Of a DNA stretch of 40,959 bases, positions 20,287-27,864 are shown piece after piece. The notes beneath the pieces are model-generated. The model was given only the letters and a program-made list of their open reading frames with translations, searched no databases and was not told the DNA's origin. Numbering within the stretch: position 1 is the first letter of the stretch; each line of letters opens with the position of its first letter. Position numbers and translations under genes: made by a program. The stretch is taken from assembly GCA_035942915.1 (NCBI GenBank), contig DASZCR010000065.1:1-40959 (forward strand). The letters run 5' to 3'. This DNA is from DASZCR01 sp035942915. Lineage in GTDB: Bacteria; Acidobacteriota; Blastocatellia; Pyrinomonadales; Pyrinomonadaceae.

Positions 20287-21459
20287 ATGCCCAAACTTTC
20301 CCCCGCGATGGTTGCCCGCTCGCTTGTCAGCGCGGCTCTCATGCTCGTCGTCTTCGTGACGACGGTCAGCGCGCAGTCCGAAGCCTTCAAGAAGGAGTGG
20401 GAGAATTTCGACTACGCCGCGCGGCAGATTCGCCGCGAGCAGTTGAAAGACCTGACGCTCGAAGACCTCAAGCTGATGCGCGGCATCGTCTTCGGTCGTC
20501 ACGGCCGCATCTTCAAAGATTGGGACATCGGGCTTTATCTGAAAGAGCAGAAGTGGTACAAGCCGAACCCGGACTTCAGCAACGCATCGCTCAACGAGAC
20601 GGAGCGACGCAACCTCGACCTCATCCGCGAGTTTGAGGCCAAGCTGCACGAGACGATTGAGCCGGGCGACATGCGCTGGTGGCAGACGCGCCGCATCCTC
20701 CCGCAAAATCTCGGCGAGCACACGGCGGCCGAGTGGCGCATCCTGCGCGCCGAGATAGAGGCCATTCACGGCAAACGCTTCGACGACCAGCCCTGGCTGC
20801 AAACCTACTTCGAGGAGCGATACTGGTATCAACCGAAAGACTCCTACGACCCGCGCCAACTGACAGAGATTGAGCGCCGCAACATGGCCGCCCTCGACGC
20901 CGCGCAGAAAAAGCAGCGCAACGCCGCCGTCTCGCCCGGCGACATGGAGCACTTTCAGAAGACCGCCCTCTCGGAAGAGATGTTGCGCGGTCTCGGTCTC
21001 TACGAACTGCGCCTGTTGAGAAACGAAGTTTATGCGCGGCGGGGTCGGCAGTTTCGCACCGAATGGATTGCGCAGCACTTCTACAGTCAGCCCTGGTACG
21101 AGCCGCGCGAGGACATGGCCGAGCCGGAGTTATCGGAGATAGAGCGCCGAAACATCGAGACCATCGTGAAATACGAGAACGCGCTGCACGAGGAGTTGGC
21201 GACGAAGCCCGTCTCGAAGGCGTTGCTGGAAGGGATGTTCCTCGAAGACGCGCGCAAACTGCGGCAGGAGATTTATGCGCGGCGCGGCAAGGTCTTCAAA
21301 GACCGCTGGCTTCAGAAATACTTCGAGAGCTTCAGTTGGTACAAGCCCGACCCGAAGTACAAAGACGCCGCGCTCTCGGCCGTCGAGCGGCAGAACGTGG
21401 CGGCCATCCTCGCCTACGAGAAGAAGGCGACCAGCGTCCTCGACGCCATCGAGGGTTGA
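20287..21459 (+). CDS. Exported protein with four tandem YARHG domains
   Basis: A 390-aa secreted protein. The signal peptide runs to about residue 30 (VVFVTTVSAQ). Four copies of the YARHG module follow, each with pattern LR-x-E-(I/V)-YA-(R)-xG-x-x-F, a WY-x-P block 20-25 residues later, and L-x-x-x-E-R-x-N: GIVFGRHGRIF/KWYKPNP/ERRN, EIEAIHGKRF/WYQPKD/ERRN, EVYARRGRQF/PWYEPRE/ERRN and EIYARRGKVF/SWYKPDP/ERQN. YARHG is an extracellular domain of unknown function thought to be peptidoglycan- or sugar-associated, so its place beside the amidase fits the envelope. AAAGGAGCG precedes ATG 20287 at good spacing. Copies 1 and 2 have diverged most from the consensus (FGRHG, EAIHG). Confidence 0.88.
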   Translation: MPKLSPAMVARSLVSAALMLVVFVTTVSAQSEAFKKEWENFDYAARQIRREQLKDLTLEDLKLMRGIVFGRHGRIFKDWDIGLYLKEQKWYKPNPDFSNASLNETERRNLDLIREFEAKLHETIEPGDMRWWQTRRILPQNLGEHTAAEWRILRAEIEAIHGKRFDDQPWLQTYFEERYWYQPKDSYDPRQLTEIERRNMAALDAAQKKQRNAAVSPGDMEHFQKTALSEEMLRGLGLYELRLLRNEVYARRGRQFRTEWIAQHFYSQPWYEPREDMAEPELSEIERRNIETIVKYENALHEELATKPVSKALLEGMFLEDARKLRQEIYARRGKVFKDRWLQKYFESFSWYKPDPKYKDAALSAVERQNVAAILAYEKKATSVLDAIEG

Positions 21460-21561
21460 TAAGGCCAACATCCAGTCCCGCGTGACGGGACACGCAAACC
21501 GAAAAGAAGTCTGAAAGTCGTCGGCCTCAGGAGTCGGGAGCAAACCGGCTGCCTCGCTTCA

Positions 21562-21601
21562 ACTTTGCGCCTCCTGCGCACGGACGCGGGAGGCGCAAAG
21601 T
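21562..21601. terminator. Bidirectional hairpin between convergent genes
   Basis: A perfect 13-bp stem ACTTTGCGCCTCC/GGAGGCGCAAAGT with a 14-nt loop. It lies about 100 nt after the YARHG stop (plus strand) and 12 nt after the stop of the opposing 226-aa gene (minus strand). There is no strong U-run, but position and stability fit a shared terminator. Confidence 0.6.
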
Positions 21602-21612
21602 CTATTGAGCGG

Positions 21613-22290
21613 TTATTCGTTGACGGCCGTGTGGAGCGATCGCCAAGAGGCATGGAGCAGTTCGTCAATCCTGCGCCAGTCGGCTTCGCTGACGCCGCCC
21701 GCTTCGGCGCGCTCGTCTCTTATCTTCATCGCTTCGGCGCGCAGGCGCGCGTGCTCAGAGAGTTTCTCGGCGGGCACGTCGTAGAGTTCGGCGGGCAACT
21801 CTGCGAGCGCGCGTTCGAGGTCGCCGGGCGCGTGCCTGCGCCGCTCGCGGTGAATAATCCACCATTCGAGTTCGAGACGCGCGGCGCGCGCGGCGTCAAA
21901 CTCCACGTCGCTCACTTCGCGGATGGATTCGTAGAAGCTGACGAGGTTCGGCAGAGCCTTCTCGTAATCGGCGCGGCTGCGACCGTCTTTGAAGACGAAA
22001 GCGGCCTTCGCGGCCTGATAGGCGACCGAGTTCGAGCGCCAGAGCGGCAGGCGATACTGCGTGCGCAGCAACTCCGAGAGTTGACGAAACAGCTTGAGCC
22101 GCTCGCGCGCGTAGTAGGAGCGCCACATCTCCGTTTCGAGGCGCGCCACCTGCTCTGCGTCGAAGCTGCGCATGGCCGTGCGGCGCGGCGCGTAAAGGTC
22201 GTAGAGCACCCACGCGGCGACGAGCGCGATGAGCGCGGCCGAGACGAGGAGCGTGCGGCGTAGAAGTGTGCGTCTGGTCTTCGTCATCAT
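21613..22290 (-). CDS. Membrane-anchored hypothetical protein
   Basis: A 225-aa protein with a short basic N-terminus (TKTRRTLLRRTLL), one transmembrane helix (about 15-32, VSAALIALVAAWVLYDLY) and a long helical outer domain rich in Arg, Glu, Ala and Trp (YYARERLKLFRQLSELL, LVSFYESIREVSDVEF, LELEWWIIHRERRR). No family was recognised. The start is one of two adjacent ATGs (22290 or 22287), 3 nt after the stop of the cyclase gene, so the two genes are almost certainly cotranscribed. Function may be linked to the cyclase, for example as an envelope partner, but this is inference. Confidence 0.75.
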   Translation of the reverse strand: MMTKTRRTLLRRTLLVSAALIALVAAWVLYDLYAPRRTAMRSFDAEQVARLETEMWRSYYARERLKLFRQLSELLRTQYRLPLWRSNSVAYQAAKAAFVFKDGRSRADYEKALPNLVSFYESIREVSDVEFDAARAARLELEWWIIHRERRRHAPGDLERALAELPAELYDVPAEKLSEHARLRAEAMKIRDERAEAGGVSEADWRRIDELLHASWRSLHTAVNE

Positions 22291-22293
22291 CAA

Positions 22294-24207
22294 TCAGTTC
22301 CCGGTGCGGCGCTCGACGCGCCACAGTTGAAAGGTCTCCTCGTCGAAACCCTTGAGCGAGGTTTCGAGCGGGCGGACGGCGAGGTCTTCTTCGGAGAGCA
22401 GGCGCGCGACGGCCGGGTCGCGCCTGACGGCGTCGGAGATAACGAGGTCGCGCCCCGTCGAGAGCGGTTCGAGGCGCGCGGCGATGTTGACGTTCGAGCC
22501 GAAGTAGTCGAGACGACCGTTGAGCGTGACGGCGATGCACGCGCCCGTGTGGATGCCCGCCTTGAGCAGCAGCGGGCGTATCCCTGCGGGCGGCGACGCA
22601 AGTGTGCGCTGCGCGCGGACAACGGCGCGCAAGGCCGCCGACGGGCGCACGAAGGCCGCCATCACGGCATCGCCCAACGTCTTCACAATCGCGCCGCCCT
22701 CCGCCGCGATGCACTCGCGCAGCACGTCGAAGTGGTTCATCACCGCGCCGAAGGCGACGGCGTCGCCAATCTGTCTGTAGAGCCGCGTCGAGTCGCGGAG
22801 GTCTGTGAAGACGAGCGTCAGGCTGCCGACGGTGATGCGGTCGCCCGGTCGCAGAGCCTCTTCAGCGAAGAGGTCGCGGAACATTTGCAGCGCGGTGACT
22901 TCGGCGGCCGTCGCCGCGTCGTCGCTCCACGCCGCGCGTTCGAGGATGAAGAGTTGCTCGTCGCTCGTCGCGTTCTCGAAGCGCAGCGCGGGCGCGGGCG
23001 CAAGACGCGGCTCGTCGGCAGGCCACGCCGACGAGTCTGCGCGCAGGGTCGCCTCCGTCACGCCGCCCTCTGCGGTAACGACGAGCGAACGCGCGCCCGG
23101 CAGAGAGAGCGTCCGCAGACGATAACGCCCCTCTTCGAGCACGGGCGCGACCGCGCGGCTCTCGCCGGGAGCGAGCAGTTGTTGGACGACGACGTGCGGC
23201 GTCAACTCCGGGCCGCCCACGCAGAACTCCCGCTCTTCGACCGTGCGCAACGAAGCGTTCGGCCGAAAAGTCACTTCGACGGAGCGGTCGAAGTTGGCCG
23301 TGAAATCGACGTTGCAGGTCGCGCAGTGGAGATTCGCCTCCACGTCTCTGAGCGCGTCGCTCGATTGCTGCGTCCCGCGACAGAGCGGGCAGAGCACATC
23401 CCAACGCAAATCGAGCACCCCCTCGCGCGTCGCCAGCAGGCACAACTCCAACACCTCCCGACGCGCAGCCTCCCACGCGTCCGCCAGCGCATAAGGCCGC
23501 AGGTGCGAGACAGACATCTCGTCGCCGCGCTCGACAAGTTCCGCGAGCCGTTCGACGAGCCGCGTATCTGCGCCGCGCTCGATGAGCCTCTCTGCCGTTG
23601 AGCGCAGACGCGCACGCGCCGCCTCCGTGAGTTGAGAAGCGGCGGAGAGCGCGGGCGGCGCTGCGACCTTGCGCTGCTCTTGGGCGCGACGCGCCGACTC
23701 GTCGTAGCGTCGAAAGGTGTTGGCGAATTTACGCGCCGCAAAGTTGAGTTGGAGAGGAACGGCGACTCGCCACAAAGCCTTGCGCGCACACGCTTCGATG
23801 GAGTAGATGAGCCGCGTCCCGCCCGCCGCTCTGCGTTTGAGTTCGACGCTCACGCGCAACTCCGAGACGGGGCCGCTTTCATAACGGCGCACGACGCGGA
23901 AGCCGTAAGGGCGCACCCACTCGAACGGCTCCTCCTCCCAACGCACTTCGACGCCCGCGTAGCGCAAGCGCAGACGCCTGCGCGCGTTCGCGCCGCTGAC
24001 CTGCGCGCCCGTGCCGTTCGCCGACGCTTCGTCGAAGTCAACGAGAGACGGCAGCCCCACGTCGCGGTTGAAGCGATTCGTGTCGGCGACAAACGGCCAG
24101 AGCGCCTCCGGCTCGGAGCGCAGGTCGTATTCCCAGCGTCTTTTGAACTCTTTATCGCTCACTTCTCGTCGGCGTTCGGCGGGGCTGCGGAAAAATCGCG
24201 CGCGCAT
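22294..24207 (-). CDS. Adenylate cyclase with SRPBCC-like and zinc-ribbon domains
   Basis: A 637-aa cytoplasmic enzyme predicted to make cAMP from ATP. Residues about 20-160 look like a SRPBCC/START-type ligand pocket (EALWPFVADTNRFNRDVG, RVVRRYESGPVSELRVSVEL). A helical region follows, then a zinc-ribbon with C273, C276, C295 and C298 (CPLCRG, CATC) as in DUF5939-type cyclase N-terminal regions. The C-terminal class III catalytic domain (about 462-637) has metal ligands D469 (FTDLRDST) and D513 (KTLGDAV). K509 and the Asp of LDYFG are the adenine-specifying pair, and NIAARL supplies the transition-state Asn/Arg. The start at 24207 was preferred for its GGAGGT; a GTG at 24243 is possible. The partner gene downstream is 3 nt away. 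Confidence 0.88.
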   Translation of the reverse strand: MRARFFRSPAERRREVSDKEFKRRWEYDLRSEPEALWPFVADTNRFNRDVGLPSLVDFDEASANGTGAQVSGANARRRLRLRYAGVEVRWEEEPFEWVRPYGFRVVRRYESGPVSELRVSVELKRRAAGGTRLIYSIEACARKALWRVAVPLQLNFAARKFANTFRRYDESARRAQEQRKVAAPPALSAASQLTEAARARLRSTAERLIERGADTRLVERLAELVERGDEMSVSHLRPYALADAWEAARREVLELCLLATREGVLDLRWDVLCPLCRGTQQSSDALRDVEANLHCATCNVDFTANFDRSVEVTFRPNASLRTVEEREFCVGGPELTPHVVVQQLLAPGESRAVAPVLEEGRYRLRTLSLPGARSLVVTAEGGVTEATLRADSSAWPADEPRLAPAPALRFENATSDEQLFILERAAWSDDAATAAEVTALQMFRDLFAEEALRPGDRITVGSLTLVFTDLRDSTRLYRQIGDAVAFGAVMNHFDVLRECIAAEGGAIVKTLGDAVMAAFVRPSAALRAVVRAQRTLASPPAGIRPLLLKAGIHTGACIAVTLNGRLDYFGSNVNIAARLEPLSTGRDLVISDAVRRDPAVARLLSEEDLAVRPLETSLKGFDEETFQLWRVERRTGN

Positions 24208-24325
24208 CCTACCTCCGAAGAAGCCACGCGCGCCAGCACCCACGCCACAACTTACGCTCTCTCTCGCACGAACGGATTTTTGCGGTTACACTCACGACCG
24301 AATCCTGACCAACAGAGGGAGCAGC

Positions 24326-25246
24326 ATGGAGAAACTATCCTATCTCGACCTGCCGAACTGTTATCGCCTCTCAAATGAGTCGGTCGAACTCGTCGTGACG
24401 ACCGACGTTGGCCCGCGCATCCTGCGCTACGCCTTTCGCGGCGCGGAGAACGTGCTTGGCGAAGTCCCCGACGCCTCCATCCAGACGGAACTCGGCGAGT
24501 GGAAGCCGCTCGGCGGTCATCGCCTCTGGGCTGCGCCCGAAGCCAAGCCGCGCAGCTACGCGCCCGACAACGAGCCGGTCGAATTTGAGTTTGCAGGCGA
24601 CAGAGCCATCAGGCTGCGTGCGCCGGTCGAGGCGGCGACGGGACTGCAAAAGGAGTTGTCCGTCGCGCTCGACGCCGCAGGGACGCGCGCTCTCATCCGT
24701 CATCGCATCACGAACAGGGGCGCGTGGGGCGTGACGCTCGCGCCCTGGGCGCTGACGATTATGCGCGGCGGCGGCGCGGTCGTCGTGCCGCAGGAGGACT
24801 ATCGGCGTTGGGACGATTATCTGCTGCCCGCGCGTCCGCTCGTCCTCTGGCACTACACAGACCTGACAGACCCGCGCTTCACGCTCGGCGCACGCTACCT
24901 GCGCCTGCGCACCGATGCGACGCGCGACGCGCCGCAGAAGATTGGCCTGCTCAACAAGCAGGGTTGGGCTGCCTACCTGCGCGAAGCGACGCTCTTCGTC
25001 AAGACGGTCGCATACAGAGAGGGCGCGAGCTATCCCGATTACAACAGCAACACGCAGACCTATACGGCCGGGTCGTTCATCGAACTTGAGACGCTCGCTC
25101 CTCTGCAATATCTCGAACCGGGCGAGTCAGCCGAGCACGAGGAGCGTTGGTTTCTCTTCGACCGTGTCGAAGCCTCTGTCGAGGCGGACGAAGCGACGCT
25201 CGATGCAGCCATCTCGAAGCACGTCGGAGGCGTGCTCGGCGGGTGA
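24326..25246 (+). CDS. Putative mutarotase-fold sugar-binding protein (DUF4380-like)
   Basis: A 306-aa soluble protein with no signal peptide. The opening NESVELVVTTDVGPRILRYAFRGAENVLGE resembles the beta-sandwich start of galactose-mutarotase-like proteins such as DUF4380 (GPRI followed by a Gly/Asn-containing strand). GGHRLWAAPEA and the later ITNRGAWGVTLAPWALTIMRGGG are typical of that fold. YPDYNSNTQTYTAGSFIELETLAPLQYLEPGES matches the late part, where ligand-binding residues usually lie. The reaction is unknown and family assignment is by resemblance only. GGGAG sits 6 nt before ATG 24326. The gene is divergent from the cyclase gene with a gap of about 118 nt. Confidence 0.7.
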   Translation: MEKLSYLDLPNCYRLSNESVELVVTTDVGPRILRYAFRGAENVLGEVPDASIQTELGEWKPLGGHRLWAAPEAKPRSYAPDNEPVEFEFAGDRAIRLRAPVEAATGLQKELSVALDAAGTRALIRHRITNRGAWGVTLAPWALTIMRGGGAVVVPQEDYRRWDDYLLPARPLVLWHYTDLTDPRFTLGARYLRLRTDATRDAPQKIGLLNKQGWAAYLREATLFVKTVAYREGASYPDYNSNTQTYTAGSFIELETLAPLQYLEPGESAEHEERWFLFDRVEASVEADEATLDAAISKHVGGVLGG

Positions 25247-25332
25247 ACATTTTTGATGACAGGTCAGGTGTTGTTTGGTAGGGTGACGGCGTTGTTGTAG
25301 TAAGACCGCATCGAGTGAAGGAGAAGAAGAGA

Positions 25333-26010
25333 ATGGCTGCAAGAAAGTCGAGTAAGAAGTCGGGCGGCGGTCGCGGCGCAGGCGGCGGCGGCGGCGGCGG
25401 TCGCGGTGGCGGCAGGAAGTCCTCCTCGTCGAACGATGAGACGACCGGACGCTCAGGCGCTGCTCGCGGCGGCGGTGGCGGCGGCGCTTCCTCTTCAGGC
25501 AGAGGCGGCGGGCGCAAGTCAGGCTCGAAGAAGTCAAGCTCGAAGAAATCCGGGTCGAAGAAGGGTTCCGGTGGCGGCGGCAGCAAGAAGGGCGGGAGCA
25601 AGAAAGGCGGCGCAAGTAAGGGCGGCGCAAGCAAGAAGCAGGGCGCGAGCCGGAAGGGCGGCGCGAGTCAGAAGGGCGGCAGCAAGAAGGGTGGAAGTAA
25701 AAAAGGCGGCAGCAAAAAAGGTGGGAGCAAGAAGGGCGGCAAGCGGCCGGGCATCCTCCGCAGAACCGGACAGGTGGTCGGTGAGATGGCCGTCGGCGCG
25801 CTGACCGGCGCGGTCAAGGGCGCGGTCAAGGGCGCAGTCGAACCGCTCGAAGAGGCCGTCGGCCTCGAAGGCCATCACACAGAAGAGGGTGAAGGCGGAG
25901 GCGGCGGAACGCAGGGCGGCGGTGGCGGCGGTGAACAGGGCGGCGGTCAGAGCGGCGGCGGTGGTGGACAGAGCAGCGGCGGCGGCGGCGGCAGTAGCAG
26001 CAACGGCTAA
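25333..26010 (+). CDS. Low-complexity Lys/Gly/Ser repeat protein with glycine-zipper segment
   Basis: A 225-aa protein. Residues 1-75 are basic and Gly/Ser-rich. About 76-140 are tandem five-residue units, SKKGG and variants (ASKGG, ASRKGG, ASQKGG), at least nine copies. About 141-175 form an amphipathic small-residue helix (VVGEMAVGALTGAVKGAVKGAVEPLEEAVG) like a glycine zipper. The tail is Gly/Gln/Ser-rich and slightly acidic. The basic repeat resembles the Lys-rich tails of bacterial histone-H1-like or nucleic-acid-binding proteins; the zipper could instead insert in a membrane. The start MAARKSSKK (25333) lies 11 nt after AAGGAG. A hairpin follows the stop. Frame, start and length argue for a real gene; function is unknown. 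Confidence 0.65.
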   Translation: MAARKSSKKSGGGRGAGGGGGGGRGGGRKSSSSNDETTGRSGAARGGGGGGASSSGRGGGRKSGSKKSSSKKSGSKKGSGGGGSKKGGSKKGGASKGGASKKQGASRKGGASQKGGSKKGGSKKGGSKKGGSKKGGKRPGILRRTGQVVGEMAVGALTGAVKGAVKGAVEPLEEAVGLEGHHTEEGEGGGGGTQGGGGGGEQGGGQSGGGGGQSSGGGGGSSSNG

Positions 26011-26054
26011 TGACGCGAGTCGTCCGCAGGCGGCGCGTCTGCCAAACGAAAACT

Positions 26055-26090
26055 TTAAAGGGCGGCGGCCACGCGGTCGTTGCCCTTTAA
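26055..26090 (+). terminator. Hairpin after the Lys/Gly repeat gene
   Basis: TTAAAGGGC (26055-26063) pairs with GCCCTTTAA (26082-26090), extended by flanking AAAAC/CTTTTC, and is followed by CTTTTC. It is a reasonable intrinsic terminator 45 nt after the stop. The rest of 26011-26341 contains no gene, only the sigma-54-like site at 26230. Confidence 0.55.
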
Positions 26091-26229
26091 CTTTTCGGGC
26101 GGCGTGTCTGACGCGTGCGCGCATCTGCTGTCCGATTCCGAACAGCGCCAGTCCCATAATCGTAAAGGCGTGCGAGGCGTCTGTCGCCCCGTTTGCGCTT
26201 TTTGCTCCGCCTTTCGTGCTTTCACGCGC

Positions 26230-26244
26230 TGGCACGCGGCTTTC
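26230..26244 (+). promoter_or_regulatory. Sigma-54-like element upstream of the first ABC ATPase
   Basis: TGGCACGCGGCTTTC matches TGGCACG-N4-TTGC except at the G of the -12 element. The start would be near 26256, about 86 nt before the GTG start. The mismatch is at an important position, so confidence is low; the interest is that two further near-matches occur in the window (1227-1241 minus, 27797-27811 plus). Confidence 0.25.
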
Positions 26245-26341
26245 TATAGATAGAGACTTCAGAGGCCACGCACGCTCGTCCATGCCCGACACGTTGACGA
26301 CGCGCGAGAGAGCTTATCCCTCAAACATTGGAGAACGCATC

Positions 26342-27031
26342 GTGATTGAACTGCGCAACATCGAGAAGGCTTTCGAGCAGGGGCAGACGAAGACCTACGT
26401 CCTCAGACGTGTCAATCTGGACGTGCGCGAAGGCGAGTTCGTCTCCATCATGGGGCCTTCGGGTGCGGGCAAATCGACGCTCCTCGCCATCCTCGGCATG
26501 TTCGACAGCGCGTGGACGGGCGAGTATTACTTCATGGGCAAGCCCGTCCATAAGTTGAACAAGAAGGAGCGCAACGAACTGCACAAACAGCACATCGGCT
26601 TCGTCTTCCAGAGCTACCACCTGCTCGACCACATGACGGTCGCCGAAAATCTCGACCTCCCGCTCTCCTATAAAGATGTCAAGAAGTCGGAGCGGCAGTC
26701 CATCGTCGCCGACACGCTCGACCGCTTCCACATCGTCGGCAAAAAAGACCTCTACCCGAACCAACTCTCCGGCGGCCAGCAGCAACTCGTCGCCGTCGCG
26801 CGCGCCGTCATCATGAGTCCGAAACTGATTCTCGCCGACGAGCCGACGGGCAACCTCCACTCCTCGCAGGGACGCGAAATCATGGAGCTCTTCAAACGGC
26901 TCAACGAAGAGGGCACGACCATCATTCAGGTCACACACTCAGAACAGAACGCGAGCTACGGCAACCGCATCGTCAAACTCGAAGACGGATGGGTCGTCAA
27001 CGAACAGGCCGAGGCCAGAGCCGAGGCGTGA
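26342..27031 (+). CDS. ABC transporter ATPase, MacB/LolD type
   Basis: A 229-aa nucleotide-binding subunit that should power MacB-like permeases at the inner membrane. Walker A is GPSGAGKST (about 36-44), the Q-loop region is VFQSYHLLDHMTV, the signature is LSGGQQQLVAVARA and Walker B is LILADEPTGNL. The D-loop reads NLHSSQG, so the usual Asp after the Leu (NLDS, as in the second ATPase here) is His, which may weaken cross-protomer coupling. GTG 26342 was chosen for its GGAGAA at 6 nt; an ATG at 26282 is in frame but lacks a ribosome binding site. Its 3' end faces the decayed PIN toxin; the HlyD adaptor follows about 830 nt later. Confidence 0.92.
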   Translation: MIELRNIEKAFEQGQTKTYVLRRVNLDVREGEFVSIMGPSGAGKSTLLAILGMFDSAWTGEYYFMGKPVHKLNKKERNELHKQHIGFVFQSYHLLDHMTVAENLDLPLSYKDVKKSERQSIVADTLDRFHIVGKKDLYPNQLSGGQQQLVAVARAVIMSPKLILADEPTGNLHSSQGREIMELFKRLNEEGTTIIQVTHSEQNASYGNRIVKLEDGWVVNEQAEARAEA

Positions 27032-27056
27032 AGCGAATGGGCTAACGCTAAAGAAG

Positions 27057-27395
27057 TCAGAGCCTTTGACTATTTTGACGTTGCAATAGCGCTGAATAGC
27101 TTTGAAGTCGTTCCAGTTGTCCGTGATGACAGTCGTGTTCCAGCGCCGCGCGCTGACGGCCATCAACGTATCGAGCGCCATGCGCTGTGTCGCGCCCGGC
27201 TTGAGGATTAGGGACGATGAGCGAGTAGTCTTTTTGGTATGCGCGAGCCAGCGCCTCATAACGCTTCCGCTCTGACTCATCCGCCGCTCCGGCGATTAAC
27301 TCCATCAACACGACCGCCGAAAAAAGGAAGTTGTCGGGCAAGTCCGACAACTTCCTTGAGATTACGACCGATGTGTCGCAGGTGTAGGAGGGCAT
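27057..27395 (-). pseudogene. Frameshifted PIN-domain (VapC-like) toxin
   Basis: The first frame gives MPSYTCDTSVVISRKLSDLPDNF to YSLIVPN, a good PIN-domain N-terminus with the catalytic Asp in CDTS and Glu in VLMELIAG. Near 27200-27212 homology jumps to another frame, LKPGATQRMALDTLMAVSARRW, then TVITDNWNDFKAIQRYC and GSDFF, which carries the remaining acidic residues. Compared with the usual 130-140 aa, about 15-25 residues around the junction also seem to be missing, so there is a deletion as well as a shift. The second frame has no stop of its own before the end of the ATPase gene. The gene is therefore dead or being lost. It overlaps the upstream antitoxin stop by one base (TGATG). The region is AT-richer (line 27061 is 42% GC). 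Confidence 0.8.
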
Positions 27396-27649
27396 CAGGA
27401 AGAGCGCTGACGATGATGATTCTCATAGGTGGTTTGAAAAGCTCGTAATGTGGCGGCTTTCCTCTTAGCCAGCCGTTTCTCTCGCTCCTCTGGCGTCTCA
27501 GGATTCAGGTGGCGGGGCAGCGCATCTTGCCCTTCGTAGACTTTGGCCGGAATCAGAGGAAGCAGCCCTTCGGAAATTTTGTGTCCGTTACTTCGGCGTG
27601 ACGCGCCGGGAGCTTTTTTCGATTTTGCCTTAGTGTTTTTAGATGACAT
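27395..27649 (-). CDS. Putative antitoxin of the PIN toxin
   Basis: An 84-aa protein with a basic, disordered N-terminus (SKNTKAKSKKAPGASRRSNGHK) and a charged C-terminal helix (ETPEEREKRLAKRKAATLRAFQTTYENHH). Its stop overlaps the toxin start in TGATG, the usual coupling in VapBC-type modules. GGAGA precedes ATG 27649 by about 10 nt. No standard DNA-binding fold (AbrB, RHH, Phd) is obvious, so the antitoxin label rests on position. Since the toxin is broken, this gene may be a surviving remnant. Confidence 0.55.
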   Translation of the reverse strand: MSSKNTKAKSKKAPGASRRSNGHKISEGLLPLIPAKVYEGQDALPRHLNPETPEEREKRLAKRKAATLRAFQTTYENHHRQRSS

Positions 27650-27796
27650 ACAGCACCGTCTCCGCAGAATCTTCACGCACAAGTTAACACAGGAATTCTC
27701 ATTTTCGGACACGCGAAATCCCACAAACGAAAAAAGGCGGCGCGGGGCGAGGGGCGGAAAAGGGCGTTTTTGTTGGGAAATTCGCGGGCGGCGCGG

Positions 27797-27811
27797 TGGC
27801 ACGAGGCTCGC
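27797..27811 (+). promoter_or_regulatory. Sigma-54-like -24/-12 element before the HlyD gene
   Basis: TGGCACGAGGCTCGC keeps the GG-N10-GC spacing of sigma-54 promoters and differs from TGGCACG-N4-TTGC at one base (T to C). The start would fall near 27823, about 40 nt upstream of the HlyD-family ATG. It is the best of the three sigma-54-like matches in the window, but by eye only. Confidence 0.4.
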
Positions 27812-27864
27812 CATAGAGTTGGCGTCGCAAGGTTGGTTTCGGAATCGCTGGTGATTGAATCGTT

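Noticed and set aside
25534..26292. 252-codon Ala/Leu-rich frame antisense to the Lys/Gly repeat gene
   Set aside because: Its apparent hydrophobic stretches are the complement of Gly/Lys codon repeats; the plus-strand frame has a start, a ribosome binding site and a following hairpin.
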